From: Paraburkholderia saeva
GTDB lineage: Bacteria; Pseudomonadota; Gammaproteobacteria; Burkholderiales; Burkholderiaceae
Direction: 5' to 3'
Assembly (NCBI RefSeq): GCF_907164555.1
Contig: NZ_CAJQZC010000017.1
Span: forward strand, 1 to 64,000
DNA: 64,000 bases
Below are positions 52,701 to 60,876 of the stretch, piece after piece. A model generated the notes under the pieces. That model was given only the letters and a program-made list of their open reading frames with translations, ran no database searches and had not been told where the DNA came from. The position numbers were made by a program, and so were the translations under genes. Position 1 is the first letter of the stretch, and the number at the start of each line of letters is the position of its first letter.

Positions 52701-54326
52701 TCAACCGGCGCTCGCGACCGAATGAGGATCGTTGGCCGCGATGTTAGCAGCGTCGGTCGCGGCGATGTTCGAATTGCTGGCACGCGTGAGCGTCGTTTCG
52801 TCCGCGGGCGGCGTGGCGGGTTTGCCCGGTGACGGAAAAAGCGGGGGCGCCGCTTCCGCAATCAGGCGGAACGCTGCGGCCATATCGCCTGCAAGCGGGC
52901 GATCGTCGCGGTACGTCGGCACGAGGCTGCGCACCCGTCGCCATAGCGCATCGGTATGCGGCGCACGGGCGGCGTCGATGGTTTGCAGGTCGTAGGCCTG
53001 CGCCGCGGCCAGCAGTTCGATCGCGACGATACGGCCCGCGTTGTCGACGATCTCCAGCGCCTTCAGCGCAGCGGGCGTCGCATGACACAGATGATCTTCC
53101 TGCAGCCCCGACGTTATGCCGCCATCGAGACTCGCGGGCGCCGCAAGCCGGCGGTTCTGCGCAACAAGCGAAGCCGCCGTGTACTGCGCGATCATGAAAC
53201 CGGAACACGTGCCACCCGGCTCCGCGAGGAACGCCGGCAGGCCGCTCACGAGCGGGTTGACGAGGCGGTCGAGGCGGCGCTCGGCCATTGCCGCGACCTG
53301 TGCGATCGCGGTGGCGAGGCTGTCCATCGCGAGCGCAATCGATGCGCCGACCGCGTGCGCCTGCGAATACACGCGCGGCGCTTCGGGCGTGCCCGCGACG
53401 ATCGGGTTGTCGGTGATCGAAGCGAGTTCGCGGTTGACGACCTCCGCCGTACCTGCGAGCACGTCGCGCGCCGCGCCGTGCACGTGCGGAATCGTGCGCA
53501 TGCTAAGCGGGTCCTGCGTGCGCTGGCCGATGACCGACGCGAGAATGCCGCTGTCGGCAAGTGCGTTACGCATCCGTTCGCCGACCACGTTCAACCCCGG
53601 CGACACGCGCAATGCGAGCGAATCGGCGTCGAACGCGGCGAGCTGGCCACGCAGGTTTTCGAAGCTCATTGCCGCGACGGCGTCGGTCCAGTCGAGCAGA
53701 CGTTCGGCTCTAGCGAGCGCAAGCGCAGCGAGACCGGTGACGCACGGCGTGCCGTTGACGAGGCATAAGCCTTCCTTCGCTTCGAGCACGAGCGGTTCGC
53801 GCCCAAGCCGGCGCAACGCTTCGCGGCCGCTGATGCGTTCGCCACGATGTCGCGCATGCCCTTCCCCGATACACACCAGCGCGATGTGCGCCATGTGGCT
53901 CAGATAGCCGACAGAACCGAACGCCGGCACTTCAGGCAGGCAATCGGCGTCGAGCAGTGCGACGAGCTGGTCGGCGACCTCAAGGCGAATGCCGGAATGT
54001 CCGTGCGCAAAATTGTTGACGGCGGCTGCGATGATCGCGCGCGTTTCGGCGGCGCCCAGCGGCGCGCCCACGCCCACCGCGTGGCTCATCAGGATATTGC
54101 GCGACAGCGTGCGCTGCTCGGAGGGCGAAACGATCACATCGCACAACGCGCCGACGCCGGTATTCACGCCATACGCGCGAATCCCGCGCTCGACGATCTG
54201 CTCGACGAGCACCCGCGCGGCAGCGATGCGCCCGCGCGCGGCAGCGGAGAGTTCCAGTGGCTCGCCGGCGGCAATCGCGGCGACCTGACGCCAGTCAAGA
54301 GGACGGTCGGAACGGATGACGGCCAT
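52701..54326 (-). CDS. Histidine-ammonia-lyase-fold enzyme lacking the MIO triad; ergothionase-like candidate
   Basis: 541 aa of the HAL/PAL aromatic lyase family: YGVNTGVG (residues 52-59), SFENLRGQLAAFD, TDNPIVAGTPE, SGFMIAQYTAASLV and SGLQEDH are all in place. The MIO motif GSVGASGDLAPLAHMA, however, is GSVGYLSHMA here (137-146), so the Ala-Ser-Gly triad that cyclises to the electrophilic cofactor is missing, with six residues absent. The GNFHG-type loop is also altered (YSQAHAVG). The known MIO-independent relatives are ergothionases, which eliminate trimethylamine from ergothioneine to thiourocanate. The gene starts 8 bp after the importer-2 ATPase gene. Confidence 0.75.
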   Translation of the reverse strand: MAVIRSDRPLDWRQVAAIAAGEPLELSAAARGRIAAARVLVEQIVERGIRAYGVNTGVGALCDVIVSPSEQRTLSRNILMSHAVGVGAPLGAAETRAIIAAAVNNFAHGHSGIRLEVADQLVALLDADCLPEVPAFGSVGYLSHMAHIALVCIGEGHARHRGERISGREALRRLGREPLVLEAKEGLCLVNGTPCVTGLAALALARAERLLDWTDAVAAMSFENLRGQLAAFDADSLALRVSPGLNVVGERMRNALADSGILASVIGQRTQDPLSMRTIPHVHGAARDVLAGTAEVVNRELASITDNPIVAGTPEAPRVYSQAHAVGASIALAMDSLATAIAQVAAMAERRLDRLVNPLVSGLPAFLAEPGGTCSGFMIAQYTAASLVAQNRRLAAPASLDGGITSGLQEDHLCHATPAALKALEIVDNAGRIVAIELLAAAQAYDLQTIDAARAPHTDALWRRVRSLVPTYRDDRPLAGDMAAAFRLIAEAAPPLFPSPGKPATPPADETTLTRASNSNIAATDAANIAANDPHSVASAG

Positions 54327-54334
54327 GATAGTGC

Positions 54335-55126
54335 TCAGTTTGCGGTACGGTGGTGGTGGCTCGAAACGAACTGCCTGAAGCGCTCGGACTTGAGTTCGCC
54401 GAAGACTTCGTCCGGCGTGCCGTCGGCTTCGACCTGCCCTTGATGCAGGAACATCACGCGATTCGACACGTGTCGCGCGAAACCCATTTCATGCGTGACG
54501 ACCAGCATCGTGCGGCCCTCCTCGGCGAGCGAACGCATCACGCGCAGCACTTCGCCGACCAGTTCCGGATCGAGCGCGGAAGTCGGTTCGTCGAACAGCA
54601 TGACCTTCGGATGCATGGCGAGCGCGCGTGCGATCGCGACGCGCTGCTGCTGGCCGCCCGACAGATGCGCCGGATAGTGGCTGCGTTTTTCCGCGAGACC
54701 CACCTTCGCGAGCAGCGCTTCGGCTTCTTCGATCGATTCGGCGCGCGTGCGCTTCAACACACGCATCGGCCCTTCAATCAGGTTTTCGAGCACCGTCATG
54801 TGCGACCAGAGGTTGAAGTTCTGGAACACCATGCCGAGCTGCGAACGGATGCGGTCCACTTGGCGGCGGTCGCGCGGCTGCAGTTTGCCGTCGCCGCGAC
54901 GCTTCATTTCCAGCTCTTCGCCCGCGAGCGAGACCGAGCCGTCGTCCGGTGTTTCCAGCAGGTTCAGGCAGCGCAGGAACGTGCTCTTGCCCGAACCGCT
55001 TGCGCCGAGGATCGAGATCACGTCGCCTTCGTGCGCGTCGAGCGAGATGCCCTTCAGTACGTGATGCTCGCCAAACGACTTGTGAATGTTCTTGACCGAC
55101 AATGCAACGGGTGCCGTAGCGTTCAT
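54335..55126 (-). CDS. Amino acid ABC transporter ATP-binding protein (importer 2)
   Basis: 263 aa HisP/GlnQ-type ATPase: Walker A GASGSGKSTFL, signature LSGGQQQRVAIARAL, Walker B MLFDEPTSALDP, switch HEMGFAR. It lies 24 bp after the second permease and 8 bp before the MIO-less lyase gene, so lyase and importer are almost certainly one transcript. Confidence 0.87.
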   Translation of the reverse strand: MNATAPVALSVKNIHKSFGEHHVLKGISLDAHEGDVISILGASGSGKSTFLRCLNLLETPDDGSVSLAGEELEMKRRGDGKLQPRDRRQVDRIRSQLGMVFQNFNLWSHMTVLENLIEGPMRVLKRTRAESIEEAEALLAKVGLAEKRSHYPAHLSGGQQQRVAIARALAMHPKVMLFDEPTSALDPELVGEVLRVMRSLAEEGRTMLVVTHEMGFARHVSNRVMFLHQGQVEADGTPDEVFGELKSERFRQFVSSHHHRTAN

Positions 55127-55150
55127 GTGATTCTCCAGAATGACTGCCGT

Positions 55151-55903
55151 TCAGGGCGCAGCGCGACGAGCTTCGCTGGTGGCGGATACCGGACGCGGCG
55201 CGGCTGCGGCCGGCGCCTCGCGCAGATGGTGCGACAGGCGGCGTTCGAGCAGACCCAGCAGTCGCACGATGACGAAGTTCAGAAACAGGTAGATCAGCGC
55301 GGCGCAGATGAAGACTTCAGTCGTGCGATAGGTCTGCTGGATGATCTGCTGCGCGACGCCCGTCACTTCCCACACGGTGACGAGACTCGCAAGCGCGGTC
55401 GATTTCACGAGCAGCACTGCTTCGGTCGAATACGCCGGCAGGCACTGACGCAGCGCGATCGGGCCGATCACCCGGCGCAGCAGCGCGAACCCCGAAAGGC
55501 CAATCGAATAACCCGCCTCGATCTGTCCGACCGGCACGGCCATCAGGCCGCCGCGAATGATTTCCGCCGTATAGCCCGCGGTACACAGCGCGAGCGACAG
55601 CACCGCGCACATGTACGGCTCACGCAGCAGCGGCCACATGAAACTCTCGCGGATCACGCCGAACTGGCCGAGCCCGTAGTACACGAGGAACATCTGGATC
55701 AGGAGCGGCGAGCCGCGAAACACGAGGATATAGCCACGCGCGAAGCGGTTCGGCAGCCAGTGTGACGACACGCGCATCGTGACGATCACGAGCGAAAGGA
55801 GCCCGCCCAGGATGAGCGACGCGAAGAACAGGCCGAGCGTGACCGGAACCGCCCCGAGCAGCTGGCGCAGCGTGTCGAAAAGGAAATCGAAGTCGAAATG
55901 CAT
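55151..55903 (-). CDS. Amino acid ABC transporter permease (importer 2, second)
   Basis: 250 aa from ATG 55903; the frame continues upstream into the first permease's end without similarity. HisM-type permease, EAA loop YTAEIIRGGLMAVPVGQIEAGYSIGLS, with a C-terminal tail of about 25 polar residues. Sits 16 bp after the stop of the first permease. Confidence 0.85.
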   Translation of the reverse strand: MHFDFDFLFDTLRQLLGAVPVTLGLFFASLILGGLLSLVIVTMRVSSHWLPNRFARGYILVFRGSPLLIQMFLVYYGLGQFGVIRESFMWPLLREPYMCAVLSLALCTAGYTAEIIRGGLMAVPVGQIEAGYSIGLSGFALLRRVIGPIALRQCLPAYSTEAVLLVKSTALASLVTVWEVTGVAQQIIQQTYRTTEVFICAALIYLFLNFVIVRLLGLLERRLSHHLREAPAAAAPRPVSATSEARRAAP

Positions 55904-55919
55904 GATGGCGGCGTTCCTG

Positions 55920-56642
55920 TCAGTTACGCGCGAAATTGCGCTTGAACGACCGGCCGACCCGCGCTTCCGCACGGTTGAAGACACGGTTCGAGATGCCCGT
56001 CATCAGCAGATACAGCGCGCCGCCCACGACGAAGAACGTGAAGTATTGATGTGTCGATCCCGCCGCGATCTGGCTCGTGCGCAGCAGTTCGGCGAGCCCC
56101 GTGACGGAGATCAGCGCCGAGTCCTTGAGGCTCAGCTGCCACACGTTGCCGATGCCCGGCAGCGCGAAGCGCAGCACCTGCGGAATCAGGATCCGGCGCG
56201 CGACGAGCAGGGTCGGCATGCCGGTGGCGCGGGCCGCTTCGAGCTCGCCCTTCGATACCGCCAGCACCGCCGAGCGGTAGACCTCCGCCTGATACGCGCC
56301 AGAGATCATGCCGACCGCGAGCGCGCCAATGACAAACGGCGGTACGCCGACGAAGCCTTCCGCGCCAAACCACTGGCCGACCGTGGTGACGAGCGTCGAG
56401 CCGCCGAAGTAGAACAGATAGATGACGAGAAGTTCGGGCACGCCGCGAAACACCGTCGTGTAGAAATCGCCAATCACGCGCAACATACGATGGCGCGACA
56501 GTTTGGCCGCGGCGACAAACCCGCCGAACACGGCGCCCACGGCGAGCGCGGCAAGCGTCAGCGCGACCGTCATCAACGCCGCGAGCAGCAACACGCCGCC
56601 CCAGCCCTCCGGCCCGAAGCCGAGCACCCCGATCAGAGCCAT
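55920..56642 (-). CDS. Amino acid ABC transporter permease (importer 2, first)
   Basis: 240 aa HisQ-type permease with five membrane helices and the EAA loop YQAEVYRSAVLAVSKGELEAARATGM. The gap to the SBP gene is 149 bp and contains a hairpin, consistent with the SBP being made in excess over the membrane part. Confidence 0.85.
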   Translation of the reverse strand: MALIGVLGFGPEGWGGVLLLAALMTVALTLAALAVGAVFGGFVAAAKLSRHRMLRVIGDFYTTVFRGVPELLVIYLFYFGGSTLVTTVGQWFGAEGFVGVPPFVIGALAVGMISGAYQAEVYRSAVLAVSKGELEAARATGMPTLLVARRILIPQVLRFALPGIGNVWQLSLKDSALISVTGLAELLRTSQIAAGSTHQYFTFFVVGGALYLLMTGISNRVFNRAEARVGRSFKRNFARN

Positions 56643-56762
56643 TCGCTACTCCTCAACCAGTACCATCGATGAACCGGTGGTTCGCACGACACAGTTGCAG
56701 CACGTGCCACGCGAACCGTTACAGCGATCCTGCATGCGCGCGCCGCCCGATGTAACCGGCGC

Positions 56763-56785
56763 GACGCAGCGCAGTTATCTGCGTC
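56763..56785 (-). terminator. Intercistronic hairpin between SBP and permease genes
   Basis: GACGCAG, 9 nt, CTGCGTC: a perfect 7-bp stem just after the SBP stop codon. Such elements often cause partial termination or protect the upstream mRNA. Confidence 0.45.
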
Positions 56786-56791
56786 TGACGA

Positions 56792-57652
56792 TCAGGGCGT
56801 GACGTCGGTCTTGAACCACTTGTCGGCGAGCTTCTTGACCGTGCCGTCCGCGAGCGCTGCGCTAATCGCCGTGTCGAACTTCGCTCTCAGATCGGCGTCC
56901 TGCTTGCGGAACGCGAGGCCTTCACCCGGACCCCAGATCGGGCCGCCGATCTTCGGACCCGCCAGCACGATCGAAGCGTTTTCCTTCTTGTCGTTGTTCG
57001 CGGCGTAGTACGTCACGTCGTCAAACGATGCGTCGATGCGGCCCGCGACCAGATCCAGATCGCGCTCCGGCGAAGTCTTGTAGACGCGGATCGTGGCGAT
57101 GTCCTTGAAGCCGTCGTTGATGAACTTCGTGTAGACGGTGCCCGACTGGATACCGATCGTGCGGCCTTTCAGCTGCTTGCGCAGGGCGTCGACAGTCGGC
57201 TGGTCGGTCTTCGGGTCGCCGGTCAGCTTGACGGGCGCGGCGCTGGGCGATGCCTTCGGCAGCACCTTCGGATCGGTCACAGCGAACGTAGCGGGCGTCG
57301 CGGCGTACGGCTTCGAAAACGCGATGATCTTTTCGCGCTCAGGCGTGATCGAGATCGCGTCCATCAGCACGTCGAACTTGCCGGCCTGCAGACCCGGGAT
57401 CATGCCGTCCCAGTCCTGGGCGACGAGGTTGCACTGGATCTTGATGCGGTCACACAGGTTCGCGACCAGTTCCGGCTCGAAGCCGCCGAGCTTGCCGCCC
57501 GGCAGCGTCAGGTTCCACGGCGCGTAACCGCCTTCGAGCGCGATCGTGACAGACTTCCATTCCTTCGCCTGCACGGGGGCCGCGAGGACGGCCGCGGTGC
57601 CAAGAACTGCGCCAATCAATGCCTTTGCCAACGTAGTGCGCTTGACCTTCAC
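56792..57652 (-). CDS. Amino-acid-type ABC transporter substrate-binding protein (importer 2)
   Basis: 286 aa from a GTG start at 57652 (GGAG 7 nt upstream); the signal peptide ends at PVQAKEW. SBP_bac_3 family: VTIALEGGYAPWNLTLPGGKLGGFEPEL, MDAISITPEREKIIAFSKPYAATPATF, YKTSPERDLDLVAGRIDASFDD. In the lysine/arginine/ornithine/histidine-binding HisJ family the binding pocket takes a charged amino acid; the ligand here is unknown. First gene of the importer-2/lyase operon. Confidence 0.85.
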   Translation of the reverse strand: MKVKRTTLAKALIGAVLGTAAVLAAPVQAKEWKSVTIALEGGYAPWNLTLPGGKLGGFEPELVANLCDRIKIQCNLVAQDWDGMIPGLQAGKFDVLMDAISITPEREKIIAFSKPYAATPATFAVTDPKVLPKASPSAAPVKLTGDPKTDQPTVDALRKQLKGRTIGIQSGTVYTKFINDGFKDIATIRVYKTSPERDLDLVAGRIDASFDDVTYYAANNDKKENASIVLAGPKIGGPIWGPGEGLAFRKQDADLRAKFDTAISAALADGTVKKLADKWFKTDVTP

Positions 57653-57716
57653 GTCGAATCTCCATGGATTGAGGAACCACCGGCTCACCAGACAGACATT
57701 TAATCGCCCGGTGAAT

Positions 57717-57728
57717 TTGTATAGACAA
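57717..57728. promoter_or_regulatory. Candidate HutC-type operator, TTGTATAGACAA
   Basis: A near-palindrome of the form TTGTnTAnACAA, 65 bp upstream of the SBP start codon. It matches the other sites in the locus in its TGT...ACA arms. Confidence 0.5.
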
Positions 57729-57878
57729 GTCTGCACCAGTCAAAAAGCACTCGCAAGAAAATTTGCCCAAAAATCGCTAAATCCTCGGGTAAGCCCTATG
57801 TATAAAGGCTTTAAGGAGCGCTTCCTGAAGGAAATCTGCCTTCCAGCAGTGGGGATATTCGTGCCGCGATGGGGCGTT

Positions 57879-57890
57879 TTGTCTAGACAG
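57879..57890. promoter_or_regulatory. Candidate HutC-type operator, TTGTCTAGACAG
   Basis: Contains the perfect palindrome TGTCTAGACA, 227 bp upstream of the SBP start. It matches the site at 57717 in 10 of 12 positions, which supports a common regulator. Confidence 0.5.
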
Positions 57891-57984
57891 GTTGGTGCAG
57901 ATACACCCGCGGATGCCTCAAACTGGCGCACCGGGGCATGCGTCGCAAGGTCGGGGGGGAGACTTCAACGCGCCAGGAGCACGC

Positions 57985-58662
57985 TCACCATATGCCCGGT
58001 ATCAGGCGGTATCTGACGCGCGTCGCGTAGTCCGCATAGCCTGGCAGTTGCTCGGCGAGCGTGCGCTCTTCCATCACCGCGCGCCATCCGATGCCGGCCA
58101 CGAGCACGGGCACACACGCGAGTCCCCACCACGAGCCGAGCAACAGTGGCGAGCCGACGAAGAACAGGATCGCCGCCGCGTACATCGGGTGGCGCACCCA
58201 CGCATAGGGGCCTCTGTCGCAGACCTGATGTCCGCGACCGGTCTGCACCTTGACGACCGGTGCGGCGAAACTGTTCGCCCGGAACACGTGACCGGTCATC
58301 CAGACGCACAGGAACATCGCGACCGCGCCGGCTACGTGCAGCCACAGCGGCACGAACGACGATTGCCAGCGTCGTGCATCGAGGGCCATCAGGACCAGCC
58401 ACGCGCACCAGACCAGCGCCACCACGGCCATGAAGAGCTTGTCCCAGCTACTCTGGTCGCGCTGCACGGGCGGCTTGAGGCGCTCTTCGAGCAGGCCCGG
58501 ATCCTCCCGGGCGAGCCGCAGACCGATCCACAGCCCGAGCGCGCCCATCTCGACGAGATAGCACCACCCTGCCGGCCACGCCCACGTACCCGCCGCGACG
58601 AACATCAGCACCGCCATGCCCGCGAGCCACAGCACGGTCTGAACGAGGAGCCGCGTGATCAT
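57985..58662 (-). CDS. Isoprenylcysteine-methyltransferase-like membrane protein
   Basis: 225 aa with four or five membrane helices and a C-terminal ICMT/PEMT-type methyltransferase core (VCDRGPYAWVRHPMYAAAILFF, GWRAVMEERTLAEQLPGYADYATRVRYRLIPG). Bacterial members are S-adenosylmethionine-dependent methyltransferases of unknown substrate. It starts 12 bp after the arylamine acetyltransferase gene and is probably co-transcribed. Confidence 0.75.
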   Translation of the reverse strand: MITRLLVQTVLWLAGMAVLMFVAAGTWAWPAGWCYLVEMGALGLWIGLRLAREDPGLLEERLKPPVQRDQSSWDKLFMAVVALVWCAWLVLMALDARRWQSSFVPLWLHVAGAVAMFLCVWMTGHVFRANSFAAPVVKVQTGRGHQVCDRGPYAWVRHPMYAAAILFFVGSPLLLGSWWGLACVPVLVAGIGWRAVMEERTLAEQLPGYADYATRVRYRLIPGIW

Positions 58663-58674
58663 CGCCGCTAAAGC

Positions 58675-59505
58675 CTACGTGCGCGTCGCGCGCCCTTTCA
58701 CGCGCCCGAACACGGCCGGAATGTCGATATCGGCGGTATCGATGCCAAAGAGGCCGCGTAGCGTGTCGGCGAGTTCGCTTGCATCGCCGATCTGCCGTTC
58801 GGTCACGCGTCCATCTTTCGTGCGCAGGGTGAGGCGGTCATCGAAGAGATTGGCGCGACCCTCCGGTACCACGCGCGTCACGACGAGATCGGTCGTGAAG
58901 AACGACGCGGGATACGTCGACGTGTACCAGTTGCTCACTTCGTAATCGATCCATTCGACGCGGTTCAGATCGAAGCGATACACCTTCGCCCAGGCGTCGT
59001 CCCTTTGCACTTCGAGGTCGAACGCGCCGTGCGAGGCATCCGACAGGCGGAACGGTTCGAGTGTGGTCGGTTGCGTTTCGCCCGCGATCAGGCGCAGCGG
59101 CGACGTCAGGGTTGCCGTGCCGAAGCCGACGTCGGCCATCCACGACTCGCCGTCGAGGTCGACGCGCATCAGCATGTGCGTGCGCGGCGACAGCGTGCCG
59201 GGTTCGCGGCCCCACAGCACGCGCGCGATCAGCGGTGTCACGGCGAAACCGAGTTGCATCAGCGCATGCGCGAACAGCCGGTTCTGCTCGAAGCAATAGC
59301 CGCCGCGATGGCGTACCACCAGCTTGTCGACCACATCATCCAGATCGAGCGAGACGCGGCGGCCCGTCAGCGGATCGAGGTTTTCGAAGGGAATCGCATG
59401 CGCGTGCAGACGCTGCACATCGCGCAGGACATCGAGCGTCGGCGCGCGCGGGCCGGTATAGCCAATGCGCGCGAAATAGCGGTCGAGATCGAATGAAGGG
59501 GCCAT
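58675..59505 (-). CDS. Arylamine N-acetyltransferase
   Basis: 276 aa, the usual NAT length. Catalytic triad Cys71 (RGGYCFEQN), His110 (PRTHMLM) and Asp125 (MADVGFG) are all present. It transfers an acetyl group from acetyl-CoA to arylamines and hydrazines. Operon with the methyltransferase gene. Confidence 0.88.
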   Translation of the reverse strand: MAPSFDLDRYFARIGYTGPRAPTLDVLRDVQRLHAHAIPFENLDPLTGRRVSLDLDDVVDKLVVRHRGGYCFEQNRLFAHALMQLGFAVTPLIARVLWGREPGTLSPRTHMLMRVDLDGESWMADVGFGTATLTSPLRLIAGETQPTTLEPFRLSDASHGAFDLEVQRDDAWAKVYRFDLNRVEWIDYEVSNWYTSTYPASFFTTDLVVTRVVPEGRANLFDDRLTLRTKDGRVTERQIGDASELADTLRGLFGIDTADIDIPAVFGRVKGRATRT

Positions 59506-59670
59506 CGGGGTCTCCTGCCCGGTCGCACTGGAATCAGAATGAGCACTGCAAGGCGTGTAGATGCAAACGCAGATGAACGTGCCGCGCAGCAGCGATCTTA
59601 ACGCTGCTGCGCTACGCCCTGTGCAGCAGGGTTTGCAGCACGCGCCGCGCGCCGCATTGCCCTCACAGGA

Positions 59671-60345
59671 CTACATGCCCTTCATCGCACTCGTCGCGAT
59701 CGAGGGCACCGAGATGCCGTGACTCGATGCGAACTGGACCGCTGCGCTCAACGTCGACATCAGCGATTGCAGCTGCCCAGGCGCGGATTGCGCGACATAC
59801 TCGGCCGCCTGTGCTGTCTGTGGATTGAGCCCCGACTGCAGCAGCGAAGTCGGGTTCAACTGGCCCACGCTGCCGAGCTGCGACTGCAGGCCCGAATACT
59901 GGCTCACGCCCTTGCCAAGCGACGAGAGTCCATCCGTGAAGGCCTGCTTGTTGACAGGCGTGCTGGACGACGCGCCGCCGCTGAACGCCTGGGTTAGCGA
60001 CTGCGACAGCGACTGCTGCGTGCTGCCCACCTGCGAAAGCGTGCTCGCCGAGGGCACGCCGCCGCCAAGGAGACCCGCGGCCTGTTGCGCCTGCCCCGCC
60101 GCACTGCTCATACCCATCGCCGAAGCGAGACTCGACTGCCCGCTCAACACCTGCTGGTTCGCACCGACATAACTTTGCAGCAACTGCGTCACGCCACCCG
60201 AAGAAGGCGCCGCGGCGGTCGCCGCATTGCCGCCCCCGCCAATACCGAACTGCTGAAGGTTGAGCTGCGCATGGGCCGCTTCGCCGGCGAGGAATCCGGC
60301 ACCTGCGATCAACGAAAACGACAGCGAGAGGATGCGTTTTTTCAT
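59671..60345 (-). CDS. Exported Ser/Gln/Ala-rich protein, function unknown
   Basis: 224 aa from ATG 60345 (AGGAG 8 nt upstream) with a Sec signal peptide ending at EAAHAQ. The mature part is low-complexity, rich in Ser, Gln, Gly and Ala (LLQSYVGANQQVLSGQSSLASAMG, SLSQSLTQAFSGGASSS), with heptad-like spacing that could form a helical bundle. No recognised domain. It is a separate transcription unit. Confidence 0.6.
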   Translation of the reverse strand: MKKRILSLSFSLIAGAGFLAGEAAHAQLNLQQFGIGGGGNAATAAAPSSGGVTQLLQSYVGANQQVLSGQSSLASAMGMSSAAGQAQQAAGLLGGGVPSASTLSQVGSTQQSLSQSLTQAFSGGASSSTPVNKQAFTDGLSSLGKGVSQYSGLQSQLGSVGQLNPTSLLQSGLNPQTAQAAEYVAQSAPGQLQSLMSTLSAAVQFASSHGISVPSIATSAMKGM

Positions 60346-60876
60346 GTCTATCTCCTGACAGTGGCCTTGCATGGCCTTTCACGGCCATCGTGCGCTTCGA
60401 CATCAGTTAGATGGCGGCGTTCGGTCGCCTGGCCATCCGGCTGATGCAAAGCAAAGAAGACACAAAGGAGTTTCAGCGCCACCACGCTGCCCGTGCCAAT
60501 ATTTTCGTCTGACATAAACCTTGATTGCAGTTCCTCAGATTCATCTCATTCCGTCTGACGAATATCGGCAAATTAACGCTCCAATATCGGGCAGCCATTA
60601 TCTTTTAAACACCAACTTCTTTCTATTTCATTACGTTGTTATTTCTTAACAATAACGCCTAAATGGTTTCTATCGCACTCCGTAAATCTTTTGTATCAAT
60701 ATAAGTAATCTTTATGCGAATCATTCTCATTTGTGTTGACTGTTAAATCCGGCGTGCGTACGATTCAAGACATCCGCAGTGCGTCATTTCGTCGACCGCT
60801 GCTGCGATCTGATTGCCGGCATTCGCGTTTCCCGCCTTTAAAGATCGTCACGCAAATACCAACGAAAAGGATTTCG
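60346..60876. other. 531-bp AT-rich control region
   Basis: No gene. Bases about 60490-60740 are markedly AT-rich compared with the rest of the window, with TTTAAA, TTAACA and AATAAC runs. It contains the Fur box at 60713-60731 and probably the promoter of the porin operon. The left part is the upstream region of the exported Ser/Gln-rich gene. Confidence 0.6.
60713..60731. promoter_or_regulatory. Fur box upstream of the porin-peroxidase operon
   Basis: TGCGAATCATTCTCA at 60715-60729 differs from the Fur core TGAnAATnATTnTCA at a single position. It lies about 150 bp upstream of the porin ATG in an AT-rich region and should make the operon iron-repressed. Confidence 0.75.

Larger units (their letters stand above)
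57653..57984. other. 332-bp control region of the importer-2/lyase operon
   Basis: No gene. It holds the candidate operators at 57717 and 57879. The sequence between about 57670 and 57850 is AT-richer than the genes around it, as expected for promoters. The far end leads into the methyltransferase 3' region. Confidence 0.55.
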
